The notes under the pieces were generated by a model. It saw only the letters and a list, made by a program, of their open reading frames with translations. It did not search any database and was not told where the DNA came from. A stretch of 47,246 bases of DNA, from contig DBKQ01000093.1 of the NCBI GenBank assembly GCA_002298545.1, positions 1 to 47,246 on the forward strand, written 5' to 3'. The first letter of the stretch is position 1, and every line of letters starts with the position of its first letter. Origin of the DNA: Prevotella sp. UBA746 (GTDB lineage Bacteria; Bacteroidota; Bacteroidia; Bacteroidales; Bacteroidaceae). Of this stretch, positions 32,305 to 39,797 are shown one piece after another. The position numbers and the translations under genes are program-made.

Positions 32305-32612
32305 TGGAGAAATTCAAGACTATAAAAATAACAGGGTTCGGGAACATTTTATTCGAGGCTGCAATAGTAAGCAATGATGTACTGCGTTTAAGTTATACGT
32401 ATGACTATACGTGCAAAAGCGATGAAGAATACAAGGCTTATAAAAAAGCTGAACCTTCTTCAAAAGTTGAAGATAAAGGGAATAATGCGCTTAGAGTCTT
32501 GGATAGTTTCACTATCCCTGCCGTTGTGTTGGCAAGGATTGGATCGTCCTTGATGCTCGACGAGAACAATGAACTTTATTTTGAAGTCGAAGAACAGGAG
32601 GTTGGAAAATGA
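32304..32612 (+). CDS. Phage protein of unknown function, 102 aa
   Basis: 102 aa, predicted mainly beta in the first half (FKTIKITGFGNILFEAAIVS) with a charged middle. Shares one base with the previous stop and overlaps the next gene by ATGA. No family recognised. Confidence 0.55.
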   Translation: MEKFKTIKITGFGNILFEAAIVSNDVLRLSYTYDYTCKSDEEYKAYKKAEPSSKVEDKGNNALRVLDSFTIPAVVLARIGSSLMLDENNELYFEVEEQEVGK

Positions 32613-32836
32613 AATACTTCTATTACACGGCAGTGATATTCATAGGCAAAAAAACATTTCATATAGCCGGTTGTTGTTCTACAGGAGGAAAGGAGTTCCC
32701 CATTTGGGGGATAAACAAAGAAATATCAGAAGAGAAAAAAACTCCATTCTCAAATGTGCATATGACATCTTGGACTGAAATCAGCAAGAGCGAATACGAA
32801 AAGATGGATTTGGAATATTCCAAATCTGAGCAATAA
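32609..32836 (+). CDS. Phage protein of unknown function, 75 aa
   Basis: 75 aa, starts MKYFYYTAVIFIGKKTFHIA, no clear membrane helix. It is the last gene of the ATGA-linked series and is followed by a long hairpin. No family recognised. Confidence 0.5.
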   Translation: MKYFYYTAVIFIGKKTFHIAGCCSTGGKEFPIWGINKEISEEKKTPFSNVHMTSWTEISKSEYEKMDLEYSKSEQ

Positions 32837-32846
32837 TTATTACACC

Positions 32847-32919
32847 AAGCAGCCACGCATCACGTGTCGAACTTCGCAACTTCTCACAACAAGATAATAG
32901 TGCAGATGCGTGGCTGCTT
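32847..32919 (+). other. Long perfect hairpin
   Basis: AAGCAGCCACGCATC and its perfect complement enclose a 43-nt loop. T residues follow, so it could terminate transcription or stabilise the upstream mRNA. The outer 10 bp (AAGCAGCCAC/GTGGCTGCTT) are the same as the long-range pair at 27360/27445. Confidence 0.65.
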
Positions 32920-32933
32920 TAAGCAGAAAGCCA

Positions 32934-33110
32934 ATGAAACAAAGTAAGAATAAACATAAAGCAAGGATGCTTGCCCTCCGCCTGCGAGGCATGAGGATAA
33001 AGACAGGCAGGCAAGTATTCAGCTTTGACGAGATGGGCGTGCCGTTCCAAGCTCCTTATGCAATGGACTTGCGAGAGAAGGGTATTATCCCTTATTATAA
33101 CAACAATTAA
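32934..33110 (+). CDS. Small basic protein, 58 aa
   Basis: 58 aa from the ATG at 32934; an upstream GTG in frame lies inside the hairpin stem and is not favoured. Basic N-terminus (MKQSKNKHKARMLALRLRGM) then RIKTGRQVFSFDEMGVPFQA. No family recognised. Confidence 0.5.
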   Translation: MKQSKNKHKARMLALRLRGMRIKTGRQVFSFDEMGVPFQAPYAMDLREKGIIPYYNNN

Positions 33111-33124
33111 CGAAATAAAAGACA

Positions 33125-33325
33125 ATGATTGACAATATAACAATAGCTTACAACCACTACGATGTTGTTTACTCAATGCAGATACCGAAAGCAGGTAGTA
33201 ATATTTCTTACAACCTTGCAGAGGTGTTTGCTGAATTAATTAAGCAGACTAATGCAAATGAGGAAATAGTGATTGAACAACTGATTGATGAGTTTGGGTA
33301 TAAAAAGAAAGGAGGTGAGAAATGA
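33125..33325 (+). CDS. Phage protein of unknown function, 66 aa
   Basis: 66 aa (MIDNITIAYNHYDVVYSMQI, then a helical acidic part and a Lys-rich tail). The stop overlaps by ATGA a 17-codon hydrophobic frame at 33322-33375 (MNFCTMTIIILLKTMKG) that is preceded by GGAGG and might be a further micro-protein. No family recognised. Confidence 0.5.
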   Translation: MIDNITIAYNHYDVVYSMQIPKAGSNISYNLAEVFAELIKQTNANEEIVIEQLIDEFGYKKKGGEK

Positions 33326-33386
33326 ACTTCTGCACAATGACAATCATAATACTCCTGAAAACGATGAAAGGATGAGGCTCCCCGTA

Positions 33387-33457
33387 ACGTTTCCCGTTTT
33401 ACTCCGGAGCCGTTCCGGATCTCCTTCGGAACCGTCCCGGAGCCCGACGGGAACCGT
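33387..33457 (+). other. GC-rich nested hairpin
   Basis: Three nested stems: ACGTTTCCCGT with ACGGGAACCGT (one G-T), CTCCGG with CCGGAG, and GTTCCG with CGGAAC around a 9-nt apex. Much more GC-rich than its surroundings. Possibly an RNA element upstream of the next gene. Confidence 0.6.
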
Positions 33458-33515
33458 CCAAATTTATTCTTACAAAATTTTCTACTCACCTACAACACCT
33501 ACAAAACAATGATTA

Positions 33516-33755
33516 ATGAAAACAATAATAGTATCCTGGCAGAAAAACATCTCAATAGCCGCGAGAGAGAAAATAAAGCAGCGGTTCGGGATAACCGGGA
33601 TAACAATAAACAAAGAGAGCCGACTATCACTGACGGAGGAAGACATGAACGACTTCCGCAAGGTGGTGGAGAAAGGTTATCTAATCCCTGTAAACAAACC
33701 GCTCCTCCATCCGAGAGAAAAAAGAAATGGGGAAAGAAAATCTCCGAAGGAATGA
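33516..33755 (+). CDS. Small phage protein, 79 aa
   Basis: 79 aa (MKTIIVSWQKNISIAAREKI, KQRFGITGITINKESRLSLT, EEDMNDFRKVVEKGY). It has the look of a conserved Bacteroidota phage protein, although I cannot name a family. This frame is preferred over the overlapping one from 33509 because its composition is natural and it ends in an ATGA overlap with the next gene. Confidence 0.6.
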   Translation: MKTIIVSWQKNISIAAREKIKQRFGITGITINKESRLSLTEEDMNDFRKVVEKGYLIPVNKPLLHPREKRNGERKSPKE

Positions 33756-34057
33756 AACGCTTCTACCGTAAGGAGAGACTCAGAATCATCTCAGGACAGA
33801 AACCGAAGTCGAGCCTTCTTTCCCCGTTTCCAAAGAAAATGAGAAAAGCCATGTCGGACTTATGCTACAAATACGGATACTTTCATGTCGGCAAACTACA
33901 CACCGGCACTCTCTATTATGACCAAGAGACTCGACGGAACATGACAGCCGAAGAAAGCTATGCGAGACGTTACGGCATTAAGTTCGTGGAGGGGGATGAT
34001 ACCCAACCTGGTACCCAACCTAACACCCACCCTAAACCTCCCCAAGGGAGGGAATGA
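33752..34057 (+). CDS. Phage protein with repeat-derived C-terminus
   Basis: 101 aa from the ATG at 33752 (MKRFYRKERLRIISGQK). The core (MRKAMSDLCYKYGYFHVGKL, ESYARRYGIKFVEGDD) looks ordinary. The last ~15 residues (TQPNTHPKPPQGRE) are encoded by the CACCCTAAACCTCCCCAAGG module that elsewhere lies between genes. No family recognised. It precedes the HNH gene. Confidence 0.6.
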   Translation: MKRFYRKERLRIISGQKPKSSLLSPFPKKMRKAMSDLCYKYGYFHVGKLHTGTLYYDQETRRNMTAEESYARRYGIKFVEGDDTQPGTQPNTHPKPPQGRE

Positions 34058-34138
34058 GATTACTCCATAGTCCTCTCAGAACTCCCAGTTCTCCCAGAAA
34101 ACAGAACTCCCAGTTCTCCCAGCTCTCCCACAAAAAGA
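34027..34138 (+). repeat. Spacer repeats before the HNH gene
   Basis: CACCCTAAACCTCCCC module, the ATGAGATTACTCCATAG linker, then several 9-nt units of AGAACTCCC / AGTTCTCCC ending 9 nt before the HNH start. The first part overlaps the end of the upstream gene. Confidence 0.75.
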
Positions 34139-34146
34139 AACCGCAA

Positions 34147-34479
34147 ATGGCAAAGTCAAAAACATACAACAAACTCATTCATACCCGTCGCTGGCTCATG
34201 CTCCGCCGGCGCAAGCTCACGGAGGATCCACTCTGTGAGCGGTGTCTCAAGGAAGGCAGATACACTCAGGCGACAGAAGTACATCATGTAATGCCCGTAG
34301 AGGATGCACTCTCGCCATGGGGGCAAGAGCAGCTCATGTATGACTACCACAACCTACAGGCACTATGCCACCGTTGCCACGTCGCCGTGCATACCGAGAT
34401 GGGAAGGAGCGGCAAGCAACAGAACCAACGTAAGACAGAACGGCAGAAGGACGATTTCAGGAAACGGTTCTTGGAATAA
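34147..34479 (+). CDS. HNH endonuclease
   Basis: 110 aa from the ATG at 34147; a longer frame would run through the spacer repeats. The HNH zinc-finger type domain is clear: CERCLKEG, TEVHHVMPVED with the His pair, NLQALCHRCHVAVH with the second CxxC and His. In HK97-like cos phages an HNH protein beside the terminase genes is needed for terminase cleavage at cos, and this gene has exactly that position. A homing role is the alternative. Confidence 0.88.
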   Translation: MAKSKTYNKLIHTRRWLMLRRRKLTEDPLCERCLKEGRYTQATEVHHVMPVEDALSPWGQEQLMYDYHNLQALCHRCHVAVHTEMGRSGKQQNQRKTERQKDDFRKRFLE

Positions 34480-34784
34480 CGTGCACCCGGGGCTATGTTT
34501 TTAAAACCGGGGGTACATGCCGTTAAACCTCGCCCCAACCTTTTTCCACGCGCGAGTTGTTTTCCCTATGGTGGGGGAAAGCCCTTTAAGTGGTCCAGAG
34601 GTCTGAAAAATCCCGAAACATCTCTGAATAAAGAGCTTTCAGCATATACACCCTAACCGCAGCGAGAGAGAAAAACATAAAGAAAAATGCGTAACGGGTC
34701 CCAGCGAGTAGCAAAGCTACTCGTTTCCCCCTGTTACTCCCCATATAGGGGATAATGCTAACTAAAATTATAACCTCTATCGCT
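34480..34784 (+). other. Structured non-coding region, candidate cos site
   Basis: No gene. Inverted repeats cluster here: CGAGTAGC-AAA-GCTACTCG (34705-34723) enclosed by GTAAC-GGG / CCC-T-GTTAC (34691-34737), then TCCCC-ATATA-GGGGA (34738-34752). The upstream part has repeated GC-rich boxes (ACCCGGGGC, ACCGGGGGTAC). Position between HNH and terminase small subunit is where cos sites lie in related phages. The nick positions cannot be determined. Confidence 0.45.
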
Positions 34785-35171
34785 ATGCAAAAGAAGAAGA
34801 AAAGCCACAAGCCGCAGACACTTGCCGACAAGATCCGCAACCGCAAGAACTATCTTATCAGAGTGCTCGAAGAACAGGGTCTCTACCAGAAGGAAATGGC
34901 AATGCAAGTAGAAATTGCTGCCCGTCTGTATATCAAAATCCGTGAGTTGGAATCTACCATGTCGGAGCGCAGCTACAGTCCCATACTGCAATGGGAGTCC
35001 CGCGAGGGTGCCATACGCAACACCATCAACCCGGTGGAGGAACTCTACTCCGACTATCTCTCCCGTTATCAGCAAGCCCTGAAAGCTCTCGGTATGAACA
35101 CCGACTCGAAGGAAAGAAAGAATCAGAAGGGCGACGGACTCTCTGACTTCCTGAATAAGTTTAATGAGTAA
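34785..35171 (+). CDS. Phage terminase small subunit (P27-like)
   Basis: 128 aa from the ATG at 34785 (MQKKKKSHKPQTLADKIRNR); an upstream ATG at 34755 would add 10 residues. A basic N-terminus, a helix with EEQGLYQKEMAMQVEIAARL, and a C-terminal part NPVEELYSDYLSRYQQALKA, as in P27-family small terminases. It binds cos DNA and recruits TerL. The gene directly precedes terL. Confidence 0.82.
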   Translation: MQKKKKSHKPQTLADKIRNRKNYLIRVLEEQGLYQKEMAMQVEIAARLYIKIRELESTMSERSYSPILQWESREGAIRNTINPVEELYSDYLSRYQQALKALGMNTDSKERKNQKGDGLSDFLNKFNE

Positions 35172-35185
35172 AAACCAAAACAACA

Positions 35186-36931
35186 ATGACAGAAACAGAA
35201 AAACAACATCTTCGCCAGCTTAAGGCAGACACCGCCGACTGGCTCTATCTTGCCTCCGCCTCCTTCGGTGCTACATATCATGATGTTCTTGCCGGCACCG
35301 ACCCTCGTCTGGAGCAATATGCCCGTGAGGTTGCCGAAAACCCGAAACGGCATAATCTATACGAGCTCCTCGCCCTGAAGCGCTATCTTCAGCTTTCCGA
35401 ACGCTACGAATGGAGGGCTAAGAAGGTAAGGAATTTCTTCAAGTTCTATGAGCTGATACGTTTCAACGGCGCCACCGGCAGACAGCGGTACAAACTCACT
35501 CCCGTCCAGACTTTCCAGTTTGCCAGCATCTTCGGATTCTACGACAAGGAGGGTCGCCGTCTCTGCCGGACCGCTTACATCTTCGTGCCACGTAAGTTCT
35601 CCAAGACTACCAGCGCTGCATCTCTCGCCGTCTACGATATGCTCTTCGGCGACAACAACGCACAGGCTTACGTCGGTGCCAACAGTTATGAACAGGCCAA
35701 GGTGTGTTTCGATGAGATACGCCATATCATGCAGGACATCGACCCTACGGAGCGCCATTTCCAGGTAAACCGCGAGAAGATCACCTTCAAGGACCGCATG
35801 CGCGACAGTATGGCTCGCTGTCTTACTGCCAATGCCAAGACTCAGGACGGTCTGAACGCTTCGCTCGTTATCATGGATGAGTATGCACAGGCGCGGAACA
35901 CGGCTGGAAAGAACGGAGCCGACCTGAAGAATGTACTTACCTCCAGTATGGGAGCCCGGCGCGAACCGCTCACCGTGGTTATTACCACGGCTTCGGAAGT
36001 TCTCGACGGACCGTTTTATCATGAGTTGGAGGGCATAAAGTCTGTATTGGAGGGGGACATAAAGAATGACAACGTCTTTGCCTCGCTCTTCATGCCTGAT
36101 GTTGACGATGCTGAAGACTCTCCCGACACCTGGCACAAGGTGCAGCCCCATTTGGGCATCACCGTACAGAGCGACTATTATGAGAAGGAATGGCAGACGG
36201 CTCAACTCTCGGCGGAGAACATGATGACGTTCCGCACGAAGTTGCTCAATGTCTTCTGTGTGAACGAACAGAAGACGTGGTTCTCTCCTGAGAAGGCAAA
36301 GGATCTGTTGACGGATTTTTCTATCGACCGCGTCCAGGGACACCCGGCTTGCGCTGTTGCCTTCGACCTCTCCGTCCGCGACGACTTCTCTGCCGTGTCT
36401 TACACTCTCTACTCTCCTCAGTCGAAGAAGTTTTATTGTCATACTGACTACTACTTTCCCGATGGCTGTCTTGCCGGGCACCCTAACGAGCAGCTCTATC
36501 GCCAGTGGGCGGCAGAGAACCACCTCCTCCTGTGCCACGGAAACCGTATCGACGTGAAGATGATAGCTAACGACATTCTCCGGCGCTCTTCTGTTCTCAA
36601 TATTATCCGTATCGGATACGACCAGTACAAGAGTCAAGAGCTGGTGAACATTCTTGCCAGCGTGGGCAACAACGGAGCGCTCACTCCGTTCAGCCAGACT
36701 TATGGTTCGTTTAATCTCCCGGTGGAGGCGTTCGAGATGCTTACCTATGCCGACCCGCCAGGCATCGAACTGAACCGTAATCCTATCAACGTGTTCTGTC
36801 TTCAGAACTGCATGCTCGACGAGGACCGCCTGGAGAACAAAAAGCCGATAAAACTTTCCCACTACCGAAAGATTGACGGAACTATCACCATGCTCATGAC
36901 TATAGGACTGCTGTATTCTTATCAGAGATAA
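35186..36931 (+). CDS. Phage terminase large subunit
   Basis: 581 aa. The ATPase domain shows a Walker A variant PRKFSKTT (~135-142) and Walker B LVIMDEY (~227-233), then the coupling motif VVITTASEVLDG. The C-terminal nuclease has AFDLSVRDDFSAVSY with the first metal-binding Asp. It matches the P27/YmfN-type terminases of HK97-like siphoviruses. It cuts concatemers and pumps DNA into the prohead. It lies 14 nt after the small subunit. Confidence 0.95.
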   Translation: MTETEKQHLRQLKADTADWLYLASASFGATYHDVLAGTDPRLEQYAREVAENPKRHNLYELLALKRYLQLSERYEWRAKKVRNFFKFYELIRFNGATGRQRYKLTPVQTFQFASIFGFYDKEGRRLCRTAYIFVPRKFSKTTSAASLAVYDMLFGDNNAQAYVGANSYEQAKVCFDEIRHIMQDIDPTERHFQVNREKITFKDRMRDSMARCLTANAKTQDGLNASLVIMDEYAQARNTAGKNGADLKNVLTSSMGARREPLTVVITTASEVLDGPFYHELEGIKSVLEGDIKNDNVFASLFMPDVDDAEDSPDTWHKVQPHLGITVQSDYYEKEWQTAQLSAENMMTFRTKLLNVFCVNEQKTWFSPEKAKDLLTDFSIDRVQGHPACAVAFDLSVRDDFSAVSYTLYSPQSKKFYCHTDYYFPDGCLAGHPNEQLYRQWAAENHLLLCHGNRIDVKMIANDILRRSSVLNIIRIGYDQYKSQELVNILASVGNNGALTPFSQTYGSFNLPVEAFEMLTYADPPGIELNRNPINVFCLQNCMLDEDRLENKKPIKLSHYRKIDGTITMLMTIGLLYSYQR

Positions 36932-36932
36932 T

Positions 36933-37045
36933 GACACCCACCCTAACCCTCCCCAAGGGAGGGAATGAGATTACTCCATAGTTCTCCCAGTTCTCCCAGA
37001 ACTTCCAAACCAGTTCTCCCAGTTCTCCCAGGACTCCCAAAAACC
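36933..37045 (+). repeat. Spacer repeats after terL
   Basis: CACCCTAACCCTCCCC module, ATGAGATTACTCCATAG linker, then 9-nt units of AGTTCTCCC type. Confidence 0.75.
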
Positions 37046-37075
37046 AAATTATTAACAATTAAAAATTACACAATT

Positions 37076-37210
37076 ATGAGAATTTCAATTTCAGACAGCA
37101 ACACTTTCCACGTTTTCGTCCCTGAACAAGACTTCTGGATGGCTCGCCACGAGCTGCAACTCCTGAAGAAGGAAATCGAAAGAGTTCTCGCCCTCACGGA
37201 AGGGAAATAA
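37076..37210 (+). CDS. Small phage protein, 44 aa
   Basis: 44 aa (MRISISDSNTFHVFVPEQDF, then a helix LQLLKKEIERVLALTE). The ATG at 37076 is used because the longer frame runs through the spacer repeats. It ends at a strong terminator facing the HU-like gene. No family recognised. Confidence 0.5.
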   Translation: MRISISDSNTFHVFVPEQDFWMARHELQLLKKEIERVLALTEGK

Positions 37211-37211
37211 A

Positions 37212-37256
37212 AAAAAAGAGACCCTGCAGCTCCATCAGCTACAAGGTCTCTTTTTT
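37212..37256. terminator. Bidirectional terminator between convergent genes
   Basis: AAAAAAGAGACC and its complement GGTCTCTTTTTT form a 12-bp stem with T-runs on both strands. Confidence 0.85.
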
Positions 37257-37275
37257 AACCTAAAACGTTACGCTT

Positions 37276-37746
37276 CTACTCAGTAACCATCTTTTCTCCG
37301 TCGTCGAGGCTCTGCGTTCCCGCTGCTTCCTCACCGTCAATCTCGTCAAAGCCGGTGTATTTGTCCGCCTCCCTGAACTGAGCTTCATTAAAGAGGTCTG
37401 CCGAGCGGAACTTCTTGCCGAGGAAGAGATTCAAGTTCACTCTCTTGATGCTGTTCCCCGTTATCTCCTTTGCCGTCGCCGCTCCGTTGCAGTGAATACC
37501 CAGGCGGAAGATGCCGAGGTCGTCGATACGCACCGCCTTGCCGTCGAGCAAAAGCTCTCTCAAGCAGGTCTCCATCTCGATGATCACGCCGCGGATGGTT
37601 GCCTCACTGAACACACAATGGTGTTTTGCCATGTGCTGGATAAACTCGTCGAACTCTACAAGTTCGCTCACCGCACGGACATACCATTTCTGATAACTCC
37701 CCTCATTGATGAGATTGTTGTTCTGATACTTCTTGTACTTAATCAT
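37276..37746 (-). CDS. HU-family DNA-binding protein (Bacteroidota mobile-element type)
   Basis: 156 aa on the strand opposite to all late genes. The N-terminal two thirds follow the Bacteroidota HU-like pattern (IKYKKYQNNNLINEGSYQKW, SELVEFDEFIQHMAKHHCVF, LLLDGKAVRIDDLGIFRLGI). The tail is acidic (EIDGEEAAGTQSLDDGE). Such proteins are found in prophages and conjugative elements next to DUF4248, as here. It has its own promoter and terminator and is probably expressed from the lysogen. Target sites unknown. Confidence 0.82.
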   Translation of the reverse strand: MIKYKKYQNNNLINEGSYQKWYVRAVSELVEFDEFIQHMAKHHCVFSEATIRGVIIEMETCLRELLLDGKAVRIDDLGIFRLGIHCNGAATAKEITGNSIKRVNLNLFLGKKFRSADLFNEAQFREADKYTGFDEIDGEEAAGTQSLDDGEKMVTE

Positions 37747-37795
37747 AACTGTTTCCCTCTCTTTTTTTAAGGATCCTGTGGCACTATTGCCGCTG

Positions 37796-37803
37796 CAAAG
37801 GTA
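37796..37803 (-). promoter_or_regulatory. -7 box of the HU-like gene
   Basis: Minus-strand TACCTTTG, 50 nt upstream of the start. It is flanked by two GGATCC sites (37771, 37805). The -33 element is weak. Confidence 0.5.
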
Positions 37804-37859
37804 AGGATCCGAGTCTCCCCGTTCTGCGGTTCCTGACGTTTGCGGGTGTTTGTCTGCCG

Positions 37860-37996
37860 TTACGTCCTGTTACGTCCTGTTATTCTTGTAAAAAGAAAAG
37901 ATTTTCCTCTATTTTCTCCGTACCTTTACATCGGTCTGCATGGATGCTCGTCTCAGTGCTCTCAGTGCTCTCAGCTCTCCCATCACTTCTCACCAA
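37860..37996 (+). other. Leader of the DUF4248 gene with short repeats
   Basis: TTACGTCCTG is repeated twice in tandem at 37859-37878. TACCTTTACATC at 37921 resembles TAACTTTACATC at 38386 before the portal gene; both could be late-promoter -7 boxes (TAnnTTTA). CTCAGTGCT and CTCAGCTCT 9-nt units lie at 37951-37978. Confidence 0.35.
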
Positions 37997-38016
37997 AAAT
38001 CCAAAAACAACTCCTC

Positions 38017-38247
38017 ATGAAAAAGAACAACCTCCCATTTACCATCAGAGAATACGGCAGACAAGAACTTGCCTGTCTGTATTGCCCCACTCTCAAACCT
38101 GATTTCGCATGGAAGAAGCTGCGCCAGTGGATGGATCTCTATCCCGGACTGACCGACCGTCTCCGTGTTACCGGATACGACGGCAGCAGGCGCTCTTTCA
38201 CTCCTCAGCAGGTTTCAATAATAGTGGAAGCCATGGGCGAACCATAA
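38017..38247 (+). CDS. DUF4248 domain-containing protein
   Basis: 76 aa. The whole length matches DUF4248: FTIREYGRQELACLYCPTLK, then a WKKLRQWMDL helix and RSFTPQQVSIIVEAMGEP at the end. The family is a frequent small protein of Bacteroidota phages and conjugative elements, divergent from an HU-like gene as here. It looks like a small DNA-binding protein; function unproven. The ATG at 38017 is used because the longer frame crosses the repeats. Confidence 0.85.
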   Translation: MKKNNLPFTIREYGRQELACLYCPTLKPDFAWKKLRQWMDLYPGLTDRLRVTGYDGSRRSFTPQQVSIIVEAMGEP

Positions 38248-38449
38248 ACATAATAGTTCGTCAGTATCTGTTTTGTTTCATCGATAAGGCATGCTTTTGA
38301 CACATTATCATACTTTATATAGAGATTATAAGCGAAAAATCCGCTTCCACTCTCTGCATATCCCTGTATGCCGTGGATTTTTTCGTAACTTTACATCAAA
38401 ATAACTCGCTGACTAATCCAGCATAACTCAAACCCAATAAAATGCCAAT
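38248..38449 (+). other. Portal leader with hairpin
   Basis: CGAAAAATCC (38334-38343) pairs with GGATTTTTTCG (38375-38385) around an inner GCATA/TATGC stem. TAACTTTA follows directly at 38386. A terminator-plus-promoter arrangement for the structural genes is possible. Confidence 0.4.
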
Positions 38450-39652
38450 ATGAGTAAATGGTGGAATAACGTAAAAAATTTTCTCTCTCGCGACAGTCAA
38501 GATGTCGCCACCTCTACCACACGCAGCAACCTCCTCCCTGTGCGTGACGGTAGAGGTATTTTTATATGGGGCGAAACCGGAGGCTCACTTGCCGTTGCTA
38601 CGGTGTTCCGCTGTGTCCGCATCCTCTCCGACTCTGTGGCAAGTCTGCAGCTCCAGTATATGAAGCGCAATGGCGACCGCTACGTCGAGGATATTGACAG
38701 CCCACTCCATTATCTGCTTCATGTGCAGCCACAGCCGGAGCGGTCTATCTTCGACTTCTGGTCTATGGCAATCCGCCAGATTCTCGTTGAGGGTAATGCC
38801 TATATTTATCCAAGACGTGTGAACGGAGAAGTTACCGACCTCGTCCTCTGCTCCAACAATACGGTGTCTCACGACGTGGTGAACGCTACATATACGGTTC
38901 ATGATCCTTACACCGGTGTTTACGGAACGTTCCCGGAGAAGGACATGATACATCTGTATATATATTCTTCCGACGGCATGCACGGCGAGAGTGTTCTCTC
39001 TTATGCCCGCCGTACGGTGGATATTGCCAGTGCCGGCGATATGGAGACGCAAAACAGATTTTCTAACGGGGGAACCGTCAGAGGTCTTGTCAGCAACGAC
39101 AAGGGTGTTCAGGGTTTCGGAGAATATCAGGACAAACAGCTGGAGAGTGCCGCTACGGATATTGACGACTGTTTCCAGAGCGGACAGCGCATCGTCAGTC
39201 TGCCGGGACAGGTGGCTTTCAGCCAGCTCTCGCTCTCCAGTACCGATATGCAGTTCTTGGAGAGCCGCAAATTCACGGTTCGAGAGATTTGCCGTTTCTT
39301 CGGTGTCAATCCGTCGTATGTCTTCGACGATACTTCCAACAACTACAAGTCTGCCGAGATGGCGGGTGCTGCTTATCTTCAAATGACGCTCGACCCTATC
39401 CTCAAGCGCATTGAGGCTGAATTTACCCGCAAACTTATTCCCCGTGAATTGTGTTGCCGGCAGATTTTCCGCTTCGACCGCAAGGGAGTGTTCTCGCTCG
39501 ACCTCGAGTCGCGTGCCGCTTATCAGAAGGCAACCATCGAGTGTGGTATCTTTACTGTCAACGAGTGGCGCCAGGCTGAAAACCAGCCACAGGTGGAAGG
39601 CGGCGACAAGGTGTTTGTGTCGGCGAACCTGAAAGGGATAATGGAAACATAG
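38450..39652 (+). CDS. Phage portal protein (HK97 family)
   Basis: 400 aa, usual length. HK97-type portal features: VATVFRCVRILSDSVASLQL near the start, SPLHYLLHVQPQPERSIFDF, MAIRQILVEGNAYIYPRR, and FTVREICRFFGVNPSYVFDD with MTLDPILKRIEAEFTRKLIP in the clip/stem part. It forms the 12-subunit ring at the capsid vertex for DNA entry and tail attachment. It is the first of the uninterrupted head genes. Confidence 0.95.
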   Translation: MSKWWNNVKNFLSRDSQDVATSTTRSNLLPVRDGRGIFIWGETGGSLAVATVFRCVRILSDSVASLQLQYMKRNGDRYVEDIDSPLHYLLHVQPQPERSIFDFWSMAIRQILVEGNAYIYPRRVNGEVTDLVLCSNNTVSHDVVNATYTVHDPYTGVYGTFPEKDMIHLYIYSSDGMHGESVLSYARRTVDIASAGDMETQNRFSNGGTVRGLVSNDKGVQGFGEYQDKQLESAATDIDDCFQSGQRIVSLPGQVAFSQLSLSSTDMQFLESRKFTVREICRFFGVNPSYVFDDTSNNYKSAEMAGAAYLQMTLDPILKRIEAEFTRKLIPRELCCRQIFRFDRKGVFSLDLESRAAYQKATIECGIFTVNEWRQAENQPQVEGGDKVFVSANLKGIMET

Positions 39653-39656
39653 TAGT

Positions 39657-39775
39657 CTATAGCCCCTCCCTAACCCACAGCCCCTCCCTAACCCTCCCCA
39701 AGGAGAGGGAACAGAGACTACTCCATAGTTCTCTCAGAACTCCAAGTTCTCCCAGAACTCCCATAAGTCTTATTA
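39657..39775 (+). repeat. Spacer repeats before the protease gene
   Basis: Two CCCCTCCCTAACC modules, the ACTACTCCATAG linker, then 9-nt AGAACTCCA / AGTTCTCCC units and a TCTTATTAGTCCTATTA stretch. Confidence 0.75.
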
Positions 39776-39797
39776 GTCCTATTAAAAACAAAACAAT

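Noticed and set aside
33509..33751. Longer frame upstream of the 101-aa phage gene
   Set aside because: Its first 80 codons are low-complexity and overlap the better 79-aa gene, which ends in an ATGA overlap with the inner start at 33752.
35357..36937. 526-codon minus-strand frame opposite the terminase large subunit
   Set aside because: Antisense shadow of a clearly recognised terminase; no family features of its own.
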